Positions 17,031 through 26,241 of a stretch of 64,000 nt of DNA are shown here, in pieces. The notes under the pieces were generated by a model. The model had not been told where the DNA came from, did no database searches, and saw only the letters and a program-made list of their open reading frames with translations. A program made the translations under genes and the position numbers. The stretch's first letter is position 1. Every line of letters begins with the position of its first letter. The stretch spans positions 1 to 64,000 of the forward strand of contig NZ_BMZB01000001.1 of NCBI RefSeq assembly GCF_014652575.1, read 5' to 3'. The DNA comes from Asticcacaulis endophyticus (GTDB taxonomy: Bacteria; Pseudomonadota; Alphaproteobacteria; Caulobacterales; Caulobacteraceae).

Positions 17031-18106
17031 TGATCTCACGCCCGATGCTTTCACGTCGAACCGTGCTGACCGGGGCAGTAGCCTTGGCCGGATGCGGCCA
17101 AAGCACCGCACAAACCGACGCCACCCTCCCCCCGTTAAAATCGCTGGCGCCGTTTGATCTGGGTGTCTGCGCCATGACCGCCAGTTTCAAAGACCCACAG
17201 TGGGGCCCGCTGGCCGCCACCCATTTCGACCGCATCACGCCGGAATGGGAAATGAAGATGGAATACATCCTCGGTGAGGACAACCCCATCAATTTCGTTG
17301 AACCTGAAAAATGGTTGAGGTTCAAGGCTGCCGATCAAATACTCACTTTTGCAAAGATCAACGGTATGGGCATGTTTGGCCATACCCTAGTCTGGTACGC
17401 CCAAAGTGCTCCTTTATTTGATAAACTGTCTGGAGATTACGATAATTTCTTCGATGCATATCAGGCATATATCGATGGTGTTGTTGGACACTACAAAGGC
17501 CAACTTACAGGCTGGGATGTAGTCAATGAGCCTATGCTGGATGACGGCTCAGGGCTGCGTGACTGCTTATGGAAGCAAGTTCTTGGCGAAGATTACATTT
17601 TGTTGGCTTTTCATAGGGCACACGAAACCGACAGGCATACCCCCCTGTTTCTCAACGACTATAATCTGGAATATTACCCCAAAAAGCGGGCAGCGTTTCT
17701 ACGGCTGGCCGAGCGGTTGTTAAAGGCGGGTGTGCCGCTGCATGGGCTGGGCACCCAGACCCATATCGATGCCACTATCGCCCCCGGTATGCTCAAAGCC
17801 GCGATCACAGACATCGCCTCATTGGGTTTAAAAGTGCATGTCTCGGAAGTCGATATCAGCCTGAAACCCGAAGGCATGGTTTTACCGGGAACAGATTTAG
17901 CCGCCGGACAAATACGGGCACTGGACGAGATTACCGACGCCTATTTGCAGCTCAAACCCCATCAGCAGTTCGGCATGACCGTGTGGGGCCTGCGTGACAA
18001 AGACACATTCCCCTATCGCAAAGACAACAGCGACAAACCCGTTTTGTTTGACAGCACAGGCTTTGCCAAGCCTCTGGCCCACGCCTTTGCGGAGCGGTTC
18101 GCCTAG
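17030..18106 (+). CDS. GH10 endo-1,4-beta-xylanase, lipoprotein or Tat substrate
   Basis: The 358-residue GH10 enzyme hydrolyses xylan backbones. The acid/base is Glu167 in GWDVVNEP and the nucleophile Glu273 in HVSEVDI; the conserved HTLVW is at 118-122 and VWGLRD near 318-323. The N-terminus combines SRRTVLTG with a lipobox-like VALAGC (Cys22), so export by Tat and lipidation are likely. The ATG overlaps the fliJ stop (TAATG), implying translational coupling; ATG 17045 is an alternative start. Residues about 95-205 are encoded by noticeably more AT-rich DNA than the rest. Confidence 0.93.
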   Translation: MISRPMLSRRTVLTGAVALAGCGQSTAQTDATLPPLKSLAPFDLGVCAMTASFKDPQWGPLAATHFDRITPEWEMKMEYILGEDNPINFVEPEKWLRFKAADQILTFAKINGMGMFGHTLVWYAQSAPLFDKLSGDYDNFFDAYQAYIDGVVGHYKGQLTGWDVVNEPMLDDGSGLRDCLWKQVLGEDYILLAFHRAHETDRHTPLFLNDYNLEYYPKKRAAFLRLAERLLKAGVPLHGLGTQTHIDATIAPGMLKAAITDIASLGLKVHVSEVDISLKPEGMVLPGTDLAAGQIRALDEITDAYLQLKPHQQFGMTVWGLRDKDTFPYRKDNSDKPVLFDSTGFAKPLAHAFAERFA

Positions 18107-18585
18107 TTTTCTTTGGCCGGACGGACATTGGTAAAGGGCGAATCCATCACGTCTTTTGGGTCGCCCATATCGATCGGGGCCTGCGGGTCAAGGGTCGGGC
18201 GCGGCTCAGGCACTGGCGCGACAGGTGCCTGGCGGCTGGCCGTTTCGGCCTCTTTACGCAGAAAACGCAGATCGTCAGCAATGCGGAAAATAGCGACGTA
18301 AAATTCGCAGAACGACCGCCACAGCAGGATACCGGCAAACACAAACAGCAATCCACCAATCAGAAACGGCACCGCCAGAAACCAGCCCCACGGCGCTTCT
18401 TCGCGCATGGCAATCCCAACGGTCGCACCGAGCACACCAAAGGCCGACAGCAGCAACAGCGACAAACCCGCCCAATAGATCAGGTGAATGACCGGCCGCG
18501 TAATCAGGCGGTCAAAGGTAATCAGGTCAAAGAAAATATCGCCCGGAGAGGTCGAACCGAACACCTGCTTGATCAGACGCTTCAT
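18103..18585 (-). CDS. DUF4282-like membrane protein
   Basis: The 160-residue protein has two transmembrane helices (about 36-58 and 66-93). FLITFDRLITRPVIHLIYW-type residues before the first helix resemble the DUF4282 family. A disordered Pro-rich tail follows (PVAPVPEPRPTLDPQ). Function unknown. The 3' end overlaps the xylanase gene by 4 bp tail-to-tail. Confidence 0.7.
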   Translation of the reverse strand: MKRLIKQVFGSTSPGDIFFDLITFDRLITRPVIHLIYWAGLSLLLLSAFGVLGATVGIAMREEAPWGWFLAVPFLIGGLLFVFAGILLWRSFCEFYVAIFRIADDLRFLRKEAETASRQAPVAPVPEPRPTLDPQAPIDMGDPKDVMDSPFTNVRPAKEN

Positions 18586-18801
18586 AAGCTGGCCACCCTT
18601 TAACCCGTCATGGGTTTGTCATTAAGGCGTTAGAAATGATTTTAACCCCGATTGTCAAGCTCTGAGCTTGGTTCGCAGTGCCGCTAAAACGCAGACCGCA
18701 CCAGAATGAGAGGTATCATTTACCCGCAGCCATGACGCGATTTTTTGCATTGCAAAATCACCGGTTTAACTCCACTATCGTGTCATTCAGCGGGGGGCCG
18801 G

Positions 18802-20292
18802 ATGATGTCATTAACTGCCTGGATCAATCGGCTGGATTACAAATCCGCCCCCGTCATGTGGGCGGTGCTGGGTGCCATTATTCTGAGCGCACTGATTTTG
18901 CGGATATATCTTTCCGACATATCCTTATGGGTCGACGAAAGCGCTTCGGTATCGTTTGCGCGCGCGCCGGTTCAGTTATTGTGGTCAGACTGGATGGCCC
19001 GCGAAACCAACCCGCCGCTCTATTACACGTTCCTGAAAATCTGGATGGCCCTATTCGGGGACAGCGATTTGGCATTGCGCAGCCTGTCGATTATCGCCGG
19101 ATGCACCAGCATATTCATAGCCTTCCTGATCGCCCGCGACATAGGCGGTCCGTTAGCGGGCCTGTTGGCGGCACTGCTTTTGGCCATATCGTTTCAGAAC
19201 ATATTCTACAGCCTTCAGGTGCGCGGCTATATTTTCACGCAAACCTTTGCGCTGGCCGCCCTTTATGCCGTTTTACGAATCATGAGACCGGATGAGCCAC
19301 AACTTTTGAGGCGATGGGCCTTGGGTGTTTATGTCGTCAGCGTCAGCGCCGCGGCCTATTGCCACACAACCTTGATCATCCTGCCGGTCCTGATCAATCT
19401 GTTTCTCATCCCCTGGGCGGTGAAACAATGGCCTGTCAACCGGATCGTCGTGATTGAATGGGCGCTGGCGCAAGCCATCGTGCTGATCCTGTGGAGTTGG
19501 TGGGGCGGCATAACCTTGCAACAGATGAACCATGCCGAGACCATCAACTGGATACCGCAGCTTAACCTGTCCGAAGCCGTCGGCATGATCCGGAAAGTCT
19601 ATGCGCCCAATTTCCAGTCGGTGGCGCCGGGCGGAAAATTCTGGGCCGCAGTGCTAATCGGTCTGGCCGTCTATATGGCGGTCAAATATCGCGCCCGCCC
19701 GGCATTGATCCTGCCGCTGGTGGGGCTGGCCGTGCCGATCCTGATATTTTTGCTGAACCTGAAAACCCCCATCATGCTGCCGCGCACGCTGTACTGGGGG
19801 ACCGGCCCGTTCATCGCCGCCGTAGCCATAGGGATCTGCGCCCTGCCCGATCATCGCGCCGCCATAGCCGCGGCCATACTGGCGATCACCACGACCGGCC
19901 TTGAGACGGTCAGCCAGCGCCATCAGTATCAGATGGAACCATGGCAACATATTACAGAGACGCTCAGCCAACGAAACCCGACCGCCGTCGTCCTGACCAG
20001 CTATGAATTACAAGGCCACCTGATGCAGCGCTATTGTGCCGAAATCAACTACCGCCTGACCATTCTGGTGCCCCGCACCGATCCCGGAACTACGTCCTAT
20101 TTGCCGCTGCATAATCAAGTTAATCTGGCGCAGGTTCCGGCCCTGCTGCCCAAATACGGCACCCTGTATGTCATCAGCCGCCGCAGCAAGAACCTCAATG
20201 GACTGCTCACCTCGCATGGCACATCCCGGCCCGTGGCGATTGACGGCCTACCGGAAATTATCGCGGTGACGGAATGGAAAGCTGCCAAATAG
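18802..20292 (+). CDS. GT39/PMT-like polytopic glycosyltransferase
   Basis: The 496-residue protein has 10-12 membrane spans. The first periplasmic loop carries LWVDESASVSFARAP (Asp45-Glu46) and RETNPPLYY, the layout of PMT_2/ArnT-type enzymes that move a sugar from a polyprenyl phosphate donor. The start is one of two adjacent ATGs (18802 or 18805) behind GGGGGG at 18792-18797. The C-terminal ~130 residues form a soluble domain. The acceptor is unknown. It converges with flhA, with only 3 bp between them. Confidence 0.8.
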   Translation: MMSLTAWINRLDYKSAPVMWAVLGAIILSALILRIYLSDISLWVDESASVSFARAPVQLLWSDWMARETNPPLYYTFLKIWMALFGDSDLALRSLSIIAGCTSIFIAFLIARDIGGPLAGLLAALLLAISFQNIFYSLQVRGYIFTQTFALAALYAVLRIMRPDEPQLLRRWALGVYVVSVSAAAYCHTTLIILPVLINLFLIPWAVKQWPVNRIVVIEWALAQAIVLILWSWWGGITLQQMNHAETINWIPQLNLSEAVGMIRKVYAPNFQSVAPGGKFWAAVLIGLAVYMAVKYRARPALILPLVGLAVPILIFLLNLKTPIMLPRTLYWGTGPFIAAVAIGICALPDHRAAIAAAILAITTTGLETVSQRHQYQMEPWQHITETLSQRNPTAVVLTSYELQGHLMQRYCAEINYRLTILVPRTDPGTTSYLPLHNQVNLAQVPALLPKYGTLYVISRRSKNLNGLLTSHGTSRPVAIDGLPEIIAVTEWKAAK

Positions 20293-20295
20293 TCG

Positions 20296-22392
20296 TTATA
20301 TTTGCCCGACGGTTTTCAGCTTTACCTTGGGGTGGATTTCGTTCTGGCTCATGACCGTGGTGGTCGGCCGGAAACGCTCAACGATAGAGCGCACATAGGG
20401 CCGGATTTGCGGGCTGGTCAGCAGCACCGCCACTTCGCCGTTCATCGATACGCGCTCAAAGGTATCGCGCACGCCGCGGATGAAGTCCTGCAGGATCGAC
20501 GGCGCCATAGTCAGTTGGCGCTCCTCCCCCGTCCCGACCAGCGATGTTGAGAACGCATTTTCCCACTCGTGGCTCAGGGTCACAATCGGCAGGGTGCCGT
20601 CATCGCCGCGGTTATGCCAGCACAACTGCCGCCCCAGACCTGAGCGGACATGTTCGACCAGTTGGGTCACCGATTTGGTATAGGGTGCCGCCTCCCCCAG
20701 ACCTTCGAGGATCGCGGGCAGATCGCGGATCGAGACCCGCTCTTTTAGCAAGGCCTGCAACACCCGCTGCAAGGTCGCCACCGGCACGACCGATGGGATC
20801 AGGTCGTCGATCAGCTTTTTCTGGTCGTCCGGCGCATCCTTCAACAGCTTGGTCAGTTCGGCATAGGACAACAGATCGCTCATGTTGTCTTTCAGGATCT
20901 CAGTCAGGTGGGTGGTGATCACGGTCGCCGGATCGACGATGGTGTAGCCCAGAAACGTCGCCTCTTCGCGCAGAGCCTGATCGATCCAGGTGGCAGGCAG
21001 GCCAAAGGCCGGCTCCTTCATATGCTCACCGGGCAGCTCAACCTGACGGCCTGACGGGTCCATCGCCATCAGCGAGCCGATACGCACTTCGCCGGAGCCC
21101 GCTTCCATTTCTTTGACGCGCACCACATAGCCCTGATGGGGCAGGCGCATATTGTCGAGGATACGCACCGACGGCATGACAAAGCCATACTCCTGCGCCA
21201 GCGTCCGGCGCAGGGCCTTGATCTGATCGGTCAGCTTACGACCATCCAGATCGTTGATCAGCCCGAGCAGGCCCAGACCCAACTCGATCTTGACATCATC
21301 AATCGCAAGCGTCGCGGAAATCGGCTCATCTTCCTGAACGAGCGGGGCGGGTGGCGGCAGGTCGGCCATGACCGGCTCCAGCATTTTTCGCCCGATGCGC
21401 CAGGCCATGAACCCGGCCCCCAGCGATATGCCCGCCAGCGGCAGGATCGGCATCCCCGGCACCAGCGCCAGCACGCCCGCCGCCGCCGACACCATGCCAA
21501 GCACGACCGGGTTTTGCGCCAACTGCGCCGTCAGAGCCTTATCCGCAGATCCGTCAACCCCGGCCTTGGACACCAGAAAACCGGCGGCGATCGAGATGAT
21601 CAGGGCCGGGATTTGCGTCACCAGACCGTCACCGACAGTCAACTGGATATAGGTTGAGGCCGCTTCACCGGCGGGCATCTGGTGATTGATAATGCCGATC
21701 AGGATGCCGCCGACGATGTTGATGGCGGTGATGACAAGGCCTGCGACCGCATCGCCACGCACGAATTTCGAGGCACCGTCCATGGAGCCGAAGAAGTTCG
21801 ATTCCTGCTCGACTTCCTTACGGCGCTTCTTGGCTTCGTCCTGATCGATAATGCCTGACGAGAGATCGGCATCGATGGCCATCTGCTTGCCCGGCATGGA
21901 ATCGAGGCTGAAACGGGCCGAAACTTCGGCGATCCGGCCCGAACCCTTGGTGATGACGACAAAGTTGACCAGCAGCAGGATGGCGAAAATGATCACCCCG
22001 ATGATGAAATTGCCCTGCATGATCAGGTCGCCGAAGGCCTTAATGGTCTGACCGGCGGCGTCGTGGCCTTCGTGGCCGTGGGTCAGGATCAGGCGCGTCG
22101 AGGCCAGATTGAGCGACAACCGAAACAGGGTCGTGACCAGCAGCACGGTCGGAAAGGCTGAGAACTCAAGCGGCTTTTTGATCAGCAGGGCCGTCATCAG
22201 GATCAGCACGGCTGAGGCGATTGACATCGACAACAGCACGTCGAGCAAAAACGCCGGCAGCGGAATGATCAGCATGACGATGATCAGCATGACGCCAACC
22301 GCCATGATGACTTCGCCGCGCTTCAGCCAACCGCCGATTTCGGAAAACTGAAAGGGCTGGACACCCGAAGTTGTTGTCGCTGCGTCCGCCAC
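20296..22392 (-). CDS. flhA: Flagellar export gate protein FlhA
   Basis: FlhA is the ring-forming inner-membrane component of the export gate. The 698-residue product has eight N-terminal spans and the FHIPEP hallmark region (LEFSAFPTVLLVTTLFRLSLNLASTR and SARFSLDSMPGKQMAIDADL). A large cytoplasmic domain from about residue 345 binds chaperone-substrate pairs. I chose GTG 22392 (MADAATTTSG) because GGGGGCC precedes it and the start resembles Caulobacter FlhA; a TTG at 22449 would add 19 residues. A CtrA-type box lies about 90 bp upstream. Confidence 0.95.
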   Translation of the reverse strand: MADAATTTSGVQPFQFSEIGGWLKRGEVIMAVGVMLIIVMLIIPLPAFLLDVLLSMSIASAVLILMTALLIKKPLEFSAFPTVLLVTTLFRLSLNLASTRLILTHGHEGHDAAGQTIKAFGDLIMQGNFIIGVIIFAILLLVNFVVITKGSGRIAEVSARFSLDSMPGKQMAIDADLSSGIIDQDEAKKRRKEVEQESNFFGSMDGASKFVRGDAVAGLVITAINIVGGILIGIINHQMPAGEAASTYIQLTVGDGLVTQIPALIISIAAGFLVSKAGVDGSADKALTAQLAQNPVVLGMVSAAAGVLALVPGMPILPLAGISLGAGFMAWRIGRKMLEPVMADLPPPAPLVQEDEPISATLAIDDVKIELGLGLLGLINDLDGRKLTDQIKALRRTLAQEYGFVMPSVRILDNMRLPHQGYVVRVKEMEAGSGEVRIGSLMAMDPSGRQVELPGEHMKEPAFGLPATWIDQALREEATFLGYTIVDPATVITTHLTEILKDNMSDLLSYAELTKLLKDAPDDQKKLIDDLIPSVVPVATLQRVLQALLKERVSIRDLPAILEGLGEAAPYTKSVTQLVEHVRSGLGRQLCWHNRGDDGTLPIVTLSHEWENAFSTSLVGTGEERQLTMAPSILQDFIRGVRDTFERVSMNGEVAVLLTSPQIRPYVRSIVERFRPTTTVMSQNEIHPKVKLKTVGQI

Positions 22393-22477
22393 CAAGGCCC
22401 CCGAATTACTCGAACTCCACACCGAAGACACACTTCGGGCGCTAGGCAAAATTTACCCGATGGATGGTGAACAAGTG

Positions 22478-22493
22478 GTTAACAGATGTTAAC
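22478..22493 (-). promoter_or_regulatory. Candidate CtrA box upstream of flhA
   Basis: The sequence gttaacagatgttaac (TTAA at 22479 and 22489, 6-bp spacer) is almost a perfect palindrome upstream of flhA, a CtrA-activated gene in Caulobacter. Confidence 0.65.
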
Positions 22494-22538
22494 TGTTGGC
22501 ATCATTTGATGTGAGATAAACGCGACTATTACACTATC

Positions 22539-22682
22539 TATACCTCCCCAACTTGTTGGGGAGGGGGACCGCGACCGTTTACGGTCGGGGTGGTGGGGGC
22601 ATTACCACCTGCGCTATTGCCCCCCTCCGGCTTTTTGCTAACGCAAAAACCCACCTCCCCCAAACAAGTTGGGGGAGTATAT
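22539..22682. repeat. Family II palindromic element R1 (flbD-flhA gap)
   Basis: Each end is a hairpin: tacctccccaacttgttggg near 22541-22560, and the inverted counterpart containing caaacaagttgggggag near 22661-22677. Both read tata(c)tcccc-aacttgt outwards. The interior carries gggggcattacc (22595-22606) and attgccccc (22616-22624), shared with R2 at 25068. It separates flbD from the flhA promoter. Confidence 0.8.
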
Positions 22683-22688
22683 ATTTCA

Positions 22689-24059
22689 CTACGCCGCGTT
22701 GGCACCCGACTGTGGGGCGGGCACAGGCACACCGGCGTCGGAATATTCTTTCAGCTTATTGCGCAGGGTGCGGATCGAAATCCCCAAGATATTGGCGGCA
22801 TGGGTGCGGTTGCCCAGACAGTGCGACAGGGTATCCAGAATCAAAACCTGCTCGACCTGCGCCACGGTAGACCCCACAAAGGTACGCGCCGCACTCTCGG
22901 CGGCCTGGGCGGCACGGCCGACATAATCAAGGCCGATCGGAGCCTCGATATTGAGCGGTTTACCGTCGGGCAGGCGAATAGCCTCGGCATCAATCTCAGA
23001 CCCCGATGATAACAAAACCGCGCGGTGCATGGCGTTTTCCAGCTCACGGACATTGCCCGGCCAGTTGTGGGCCTGAAGACGGCGACGCGCTTCATTCGAC
23101 AGGGGCTTAAGCGCAATGCCGTTGGCCTCTGAGTACTTCTTGGCGAAGAATTCCGACAGGGCCATGATATCGGCCGGACGTTCCCGAAGCGGCGGCAGCG
23201 CCAGATTGATGACGTTCAGGCGGTACAGCAAATCCTCGCGGAAAGTGCCTTCCTTAACCGCGATGCTAAGATTACGGTTGGAGGTCGCCAGCACGCGGAT
23301 ATTGACCGGCACAGGCTTGGCCCCGCCAACGCGGTCGATGACCCGCTCCTGCAACGCGCGCAACAGCTTGGCCTGCAAACGGGCATCCATTTCCGAGATT
23401 TCATCGAGCAGCAACGTGCCGCCATCGGCTTCTTCGAACTTACCGATCCGGCGGGCCATGGCGCCGGTGAACGCGCCTTTCTCGTGGCCGAACAGTTCTG
23501 ATTCCAGCAGATTATCCGGAATGGCCGCGCAGTTGACCGAGATGAACGGCTTCTGGGCGCGCTTTGATTTTTCGTGCAGGTAGCGGGCCATGACCTCTTT
23601 ACCGACGCCGGATTCGCCGGTGATGAGGATCGAGGCATCGGACGCCGCCACCTGATCAGCCAGTTTCAGCACCTGCTGCATGGCCGGATCTTGTGTGACC
23701 AGCGGGCGCTGGTCATCGGCGACGGCGGCCAGCACGGCGGCAATCAGTTCCGCATCAGGCGGCAGCGGAATGAACTCTTTGGCTCCGGCGGTTATGGCTT
23801 GCGCGGCCTTACGCGGATCGGGATTGACGCCACAGGCCACGACCGTGATGTGGATGTGCTCCAGATCGCACGACGCAATAAGCCCCGCAATATCGAGCTC
23901 ATAATCCACCATCAGCAGGTCAGCGCCCTGGCCTTTGCGCAGGGCGTCCAGCGCCTGCTGGCACCCCTCGACATGGGACACCTTGGCCCCGGTATCCATC
24001 ACCATCTTGACCGCGACCGACATCTGACCGCTTAATTTTCCGACTACTAATAGTCTCAT
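22689..24059 (-). CDS. flbD: Sigma-54 flagellar activator FlbD
   Basis: FlbD activates late (hook and flagellin) sigma-54 promoters and represses early ones in Caulobacter. The 456-residue product has a receiver-like domain with Asp52 (MVDYEL) but lacks the usual N-terminal acidic pair (VVGKLSG instead). An AAA+ domain follows with Walker A GESGVGKE (148-155), GAFTGA (195-200) for sigma-54 contact and Walker B GTLLLDE (214-220). A Fis-type helix-turn-helix lies near 408-441 (GNRTHAANILGISIRTLRNKL). It ends the fliF-G-H-N-flbD run. Confidence 0.95.
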   Translation of the reverse strand: MRLLVVGKLSGQMSVAVKMVMDTGAKVSHVEGCQQALDALRKGQGADLLMVDYELDIAGLIASCDLEHIHITVVACGVNPDPRKAAQAITAGAKEFIPLPPDAELIAAVLAAVADDQRPLVTQDPAMQQVLKLADQVAASDASILITGESGVGKEVMARYLHEKSKRAQKPFISVNCAAIPDNLLESELFGHEKGAFTGAMARRIGKFEEADGGTLLLDEISEMDARLQAKLLRALQERVIDRVGGAKPVPVNIRVLATSNRNLSIAVKEGTFREDLLYRLNVINLALPPLRERPADIMALSEFFAKKYSEANGIALKPLSNEARRRLQAHNWPGNVRELENAMHRAVLLSSGSEIDAEAIRLPDGKPLNIEAPIGLDYVGRAAQAAESAARTFVGSTVAQVEQVLILDTLSHCLGNRTHAANILGISIRTLRNKLKEYSDAGVPVPAPQSGANAA

Positions 24060-24076
24060 GGGTTTTTCCTTTGCGG

Positions 24077-24409
24077 TTAGCTGTTGCTGTCTTCGGACTT
24101 GATGATTTCCGTCATGGTCACGCCTAAACGCTCATCGACCACCACCACTTCACCGCGCGCCACCAGCCGGTTATTCACATAGATATCAATCGCCTCACCG
24201 ACCTTGCGGTCCAGTTCAAGGATCGAGCCCTGCCCCAGCTTAAGCAGTTGCGCCACCGACATGTAGGACTTACCCAGCACCGCCGAGATATTGACCGGGA
24301 CATCGAACACCGGTGCCAGATCAGCCGCGGTTTTATCGCCGTCGTCATCGCCGCCCATAGCCGGCATATTGTTTTCGCTAAATTCTTCCAGTGAGAAGTT
24401 CTCGGCCAT
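24077..24409 (-). CDS. fliN: Flagellar motor switch protein FliN
   Basis: The 110-residue protein has an acidic N-terminal extension (about 1-32) and a SpoA/FliN domain (VFDVPVNISAVLGKSYMSVAQLLKLGQGSILELDRKVGEAIDIYVNNRLVARGEVVVVDERLGV). FliN forms the lower C-ring and docks FliH-FliI. It lies 2 bp from fliH and 17 bp from flbD, clearly in one operon. Confidence 0.96.
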   Translation of the reverse strand: MAENFSLEEFSENNMPAMGGDDDGDKTAADLAPVFDVPVNISAVLGKSYMSVAQLLKLGQGSILELDRKVGEAIDIYVNNRLVARGEVVVVDERLGVTMTEIIKSEDSNS

Positions 24410-24411
24410 GG

Positions 24412-25059
24412 TCAGGCCTCCCTTTTCATGGCCGGGGTGGCCTGATGATGGTGTTGATCCGCCGCCAGCGCTTCACGCAGGGCGGTATCGAGTGTGTTCA
24501 GCACACGCTCAGGGTCGAACTCGGCGCGGCCATCCGGCCACATCACCTCGAACGCCCCAACCGGCATGGCGCTTGAGGTGCGAAAGGTGATAGCCCCCGT
24601 AAAGCCCGCCAGGGTCACGGCTTCACGCGCCGCCCCTTGCAGGGACGCATCGGGATTAGGCACCGAAACCACCAGACGCGGGGCGGTGTCGATCTCATGG
24701 GTCAGGGCCTCAAGCGTTGCTTTGAGCGGCGCTTCGGGAAACTGGTTGAGGGCTTCCGCGCTGATTTTTTGCGCACAAATCAGCGCCAGTTGCGCGCAGG
24801 CGGCCTTGTGTCTGGAGATGGCGTCCTGAAGGTGCGACAAGCCGTGATGGGCCGCATCGGCCAGGGCCTGAAGCGCCTGCGCCTGCGCCAACTGAGCGCG
24901 CGCCAGCGCCGATTGCTCACCGTCATGATAGGCGTTGGTACGTAAAGTCTCGACCTCTTCGGGGGTGTAGCTGCGTTTTTGGACCGGGGCACGCGTCACC
25001 TGACCGGCGTCACCAAAGACGGTGCCAAAATCGAATTTTTTATGAACCGGCTGGGTCAT
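24412..25059 (-). CDS. fliH: Flagellar assembly protein FliH (FlbE)
   Basis: The 215-residue protein has a basic N-terminus, a long helical region rich in Ala/Gln (ALARAQLAQAQALQALADAAHH) and a C-terminal FliH/HrpE-like fold (FEVMWPDGRAEFDPE). It tethers and restrains FliI at the C-ring. Sequence is weakly conserved, so the call rests on operon position between fliG and fliN. The start is ATG 25059 after GGAGAT; an in-frame ATG at 25110 falls at the edge of repeat R2. Confidence 0.88.
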   Translation of the reverse strand: MTQPVHKKFDFGTVFGDAGQVTRAPVQKRSYTPEEVETLRTNAYHDGEQSALARAQLAQAQALQALADAAHHGLSHLQDAISRHKAACAQLALICAQKISAEALNQFPEAPLKATLEALTHEIDTAPRLVVSVPNPDASLQGAAREAVTLAGFTGAITFRTSSAMPVGAFEVMWPDGRAEFDPERVLNTLDTALREALAADQHHHQATPAMKREA

Positions 25060-25067
25060 GACGATAT

Positions 25068-25198
25068 CTCCTCCCCTGCACAGCGGGGGAGGTGGATTTT
25101 GCGATAGCAAAAGACGGAGGGGGCATTACCCGCCGCCATTGCCCCCTCCGTCAGTCCGCTGCGCGTACTGACACCTCCCCCGTAAACAGGGGAGGAGG
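25068..25198. repeat. Family II palindromic element R2 (fliH-fliG gap)
   Basis: This element has CCTCCCC hairpins at both ends (ctcctcccctgc...gggggagg near 25068-25092; cacctcccccg...ggggaggagg near 25172-25198). The interior gggggcattacc (25119-25130) and attgccccctccg (25138-25150) match R1. It interrupts an otherwise tightly packed flagellar operon, immediately upstream of the fliH ribosome binding site. Confidence 0.82.
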
Positions 25199-25209
25199 AA
25201 GTTGAAAAA

Positions 25210-26232
25210 CTAATAAATAAGCTCATCATCGCCTCCCTGACCGGCCAGCATGATTTCGCCCTTAGCCGCCAAATCCTTGGCGACCTGCACCATGGCCATC
25301 TGCGCACCGTCAACATCCTTAAGGCGCACAGGCCCCATCGAATCCATATCATCGCGCATGATCTTAGCCGCGCGTTCGGACATGTTGGACATGAACATAT
25401 CGCGCAACGCATCGGACGCCCCCTTGAGGGCCATCGCCAACTGGTCTTTCTCGACCGCCCGCAGCAAGGTCTGCACCCCGCCCGGATCAAGCTTGGACAG
25501 ATCCTCAAACACGAACATCAGCGCGCGGATACGCTCGGCCGACTCGCGGTTGCGTTCCTCAAGGGAGGTGATGAACCGGCTTTCGGTCTGACGATCGAAA
25601 TTGTTGAAGATTTCGGCCATCAGTTCATGACTGTCACGCTTAGAGGTCCGCGCCAGATTGGACATGAACTCGACCCGCAAAGTCTGTTCGATCTTGTCGA
25701 GGATTTCGCGCTGCACCGGCTCCATACGCAACATCCGCTGCACGCACTCAAGGGCGAAATCTTCCGGCAACGCAGCCAGAACGCGGGCGGCGTGGTCGGT
25801 TTTAACCTTGGACAGAACCACGGCAACGGTCTGCGGGTATTCGTTTTTCAAATAGTTAGCCAGCACCGCCTCATTCACGTTGCCGAGCTTATCCCACATG
25901 GTCCGGCCGGCCGGGCCTCTGATTTCTTCCATCAGGGCGTCGACCTTATCCGACGGCAGGAAGGAGGCCAGCATTCTCTGGGTCTGTTCGAACGAGCCCA
26001 TGATCATGCCGCCATTATTTAGGCTTGAGACAAACTCCAGCAGCAGGTCTTCGACCACGTTCGAGGTCACCGTCCCCAGCGCCGACATAGCCTGAGAGAT
26101 CTCCTTGATCTCTTCTTCGTCGAGCGCCTGCCACAACTGCACATGGTCTTCGCCCAGCGCCAGTAACACTACCGCGGCCTTTTCGACCCCGTTCAGCTTT
26201 TTGGCATCATCAATAAGGTTTTTACGCGCCAT
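25210..26232 (-). CDS. fliG: Flagellar motor switch protein FliG
   Basis: The 340-residue protein has the three FliG domains: FliF-binding N-terminus ([19 protein letters not shown]), middle domain with [27 protein letters not shown], and a C-terminal torque domain ([48 protein letters not shown]) holding the charged stator-contacting residues. It couples the C-ring to the MS-ring. It lies 9 bp after fliF. Confidence 0.97.
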   Translation of the reverse strand: MARKNLIDDAKKLNGVEKAAVVLLALGEDHVQLWQALDEEEIKEISQAMSALGTVTSNVVEDLLLEFVSSLNNGGMIMGSFEQTQRMLASFLPSDKVDALMEEIRGPAGRTMWDKLGNVNEAVLANYLKNEYPQTVAVVLSKVKTDHAARVLAALPEDFALECVQRMLRMEPVQREILDKIEQTLRVEFMSNLARTSKRDSHELMAEIFNNFDRQTESRFITSLEERNRESAERIRALMFVFEDLSKLDPGGVQTLLRAVEKDQLAMALKGASDALRDMFMSNMSERAAKIMRDDMDSMGPVRLKDVDGAQMAMVQVAKDLAAKGEIMLAGQGGDDELIY

Positions 26233-26241
26233 GACTGCCCC

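Noticed and set aside
18678-19295. 205-codon plus-strand ORF overlapping the glycosyltransferase start
   Set aside because: It overlaps the first third of a clear GT39-like protein in another frame and its product is His/Arg/Pro-rich without a domain.
22539-22682. Repeats considered as a CRISPR array
   Set aside because: The repeated units are palindromic ends and hairpins, not regularly spaced direct repeats with unique spacers, and no cas gene is present.
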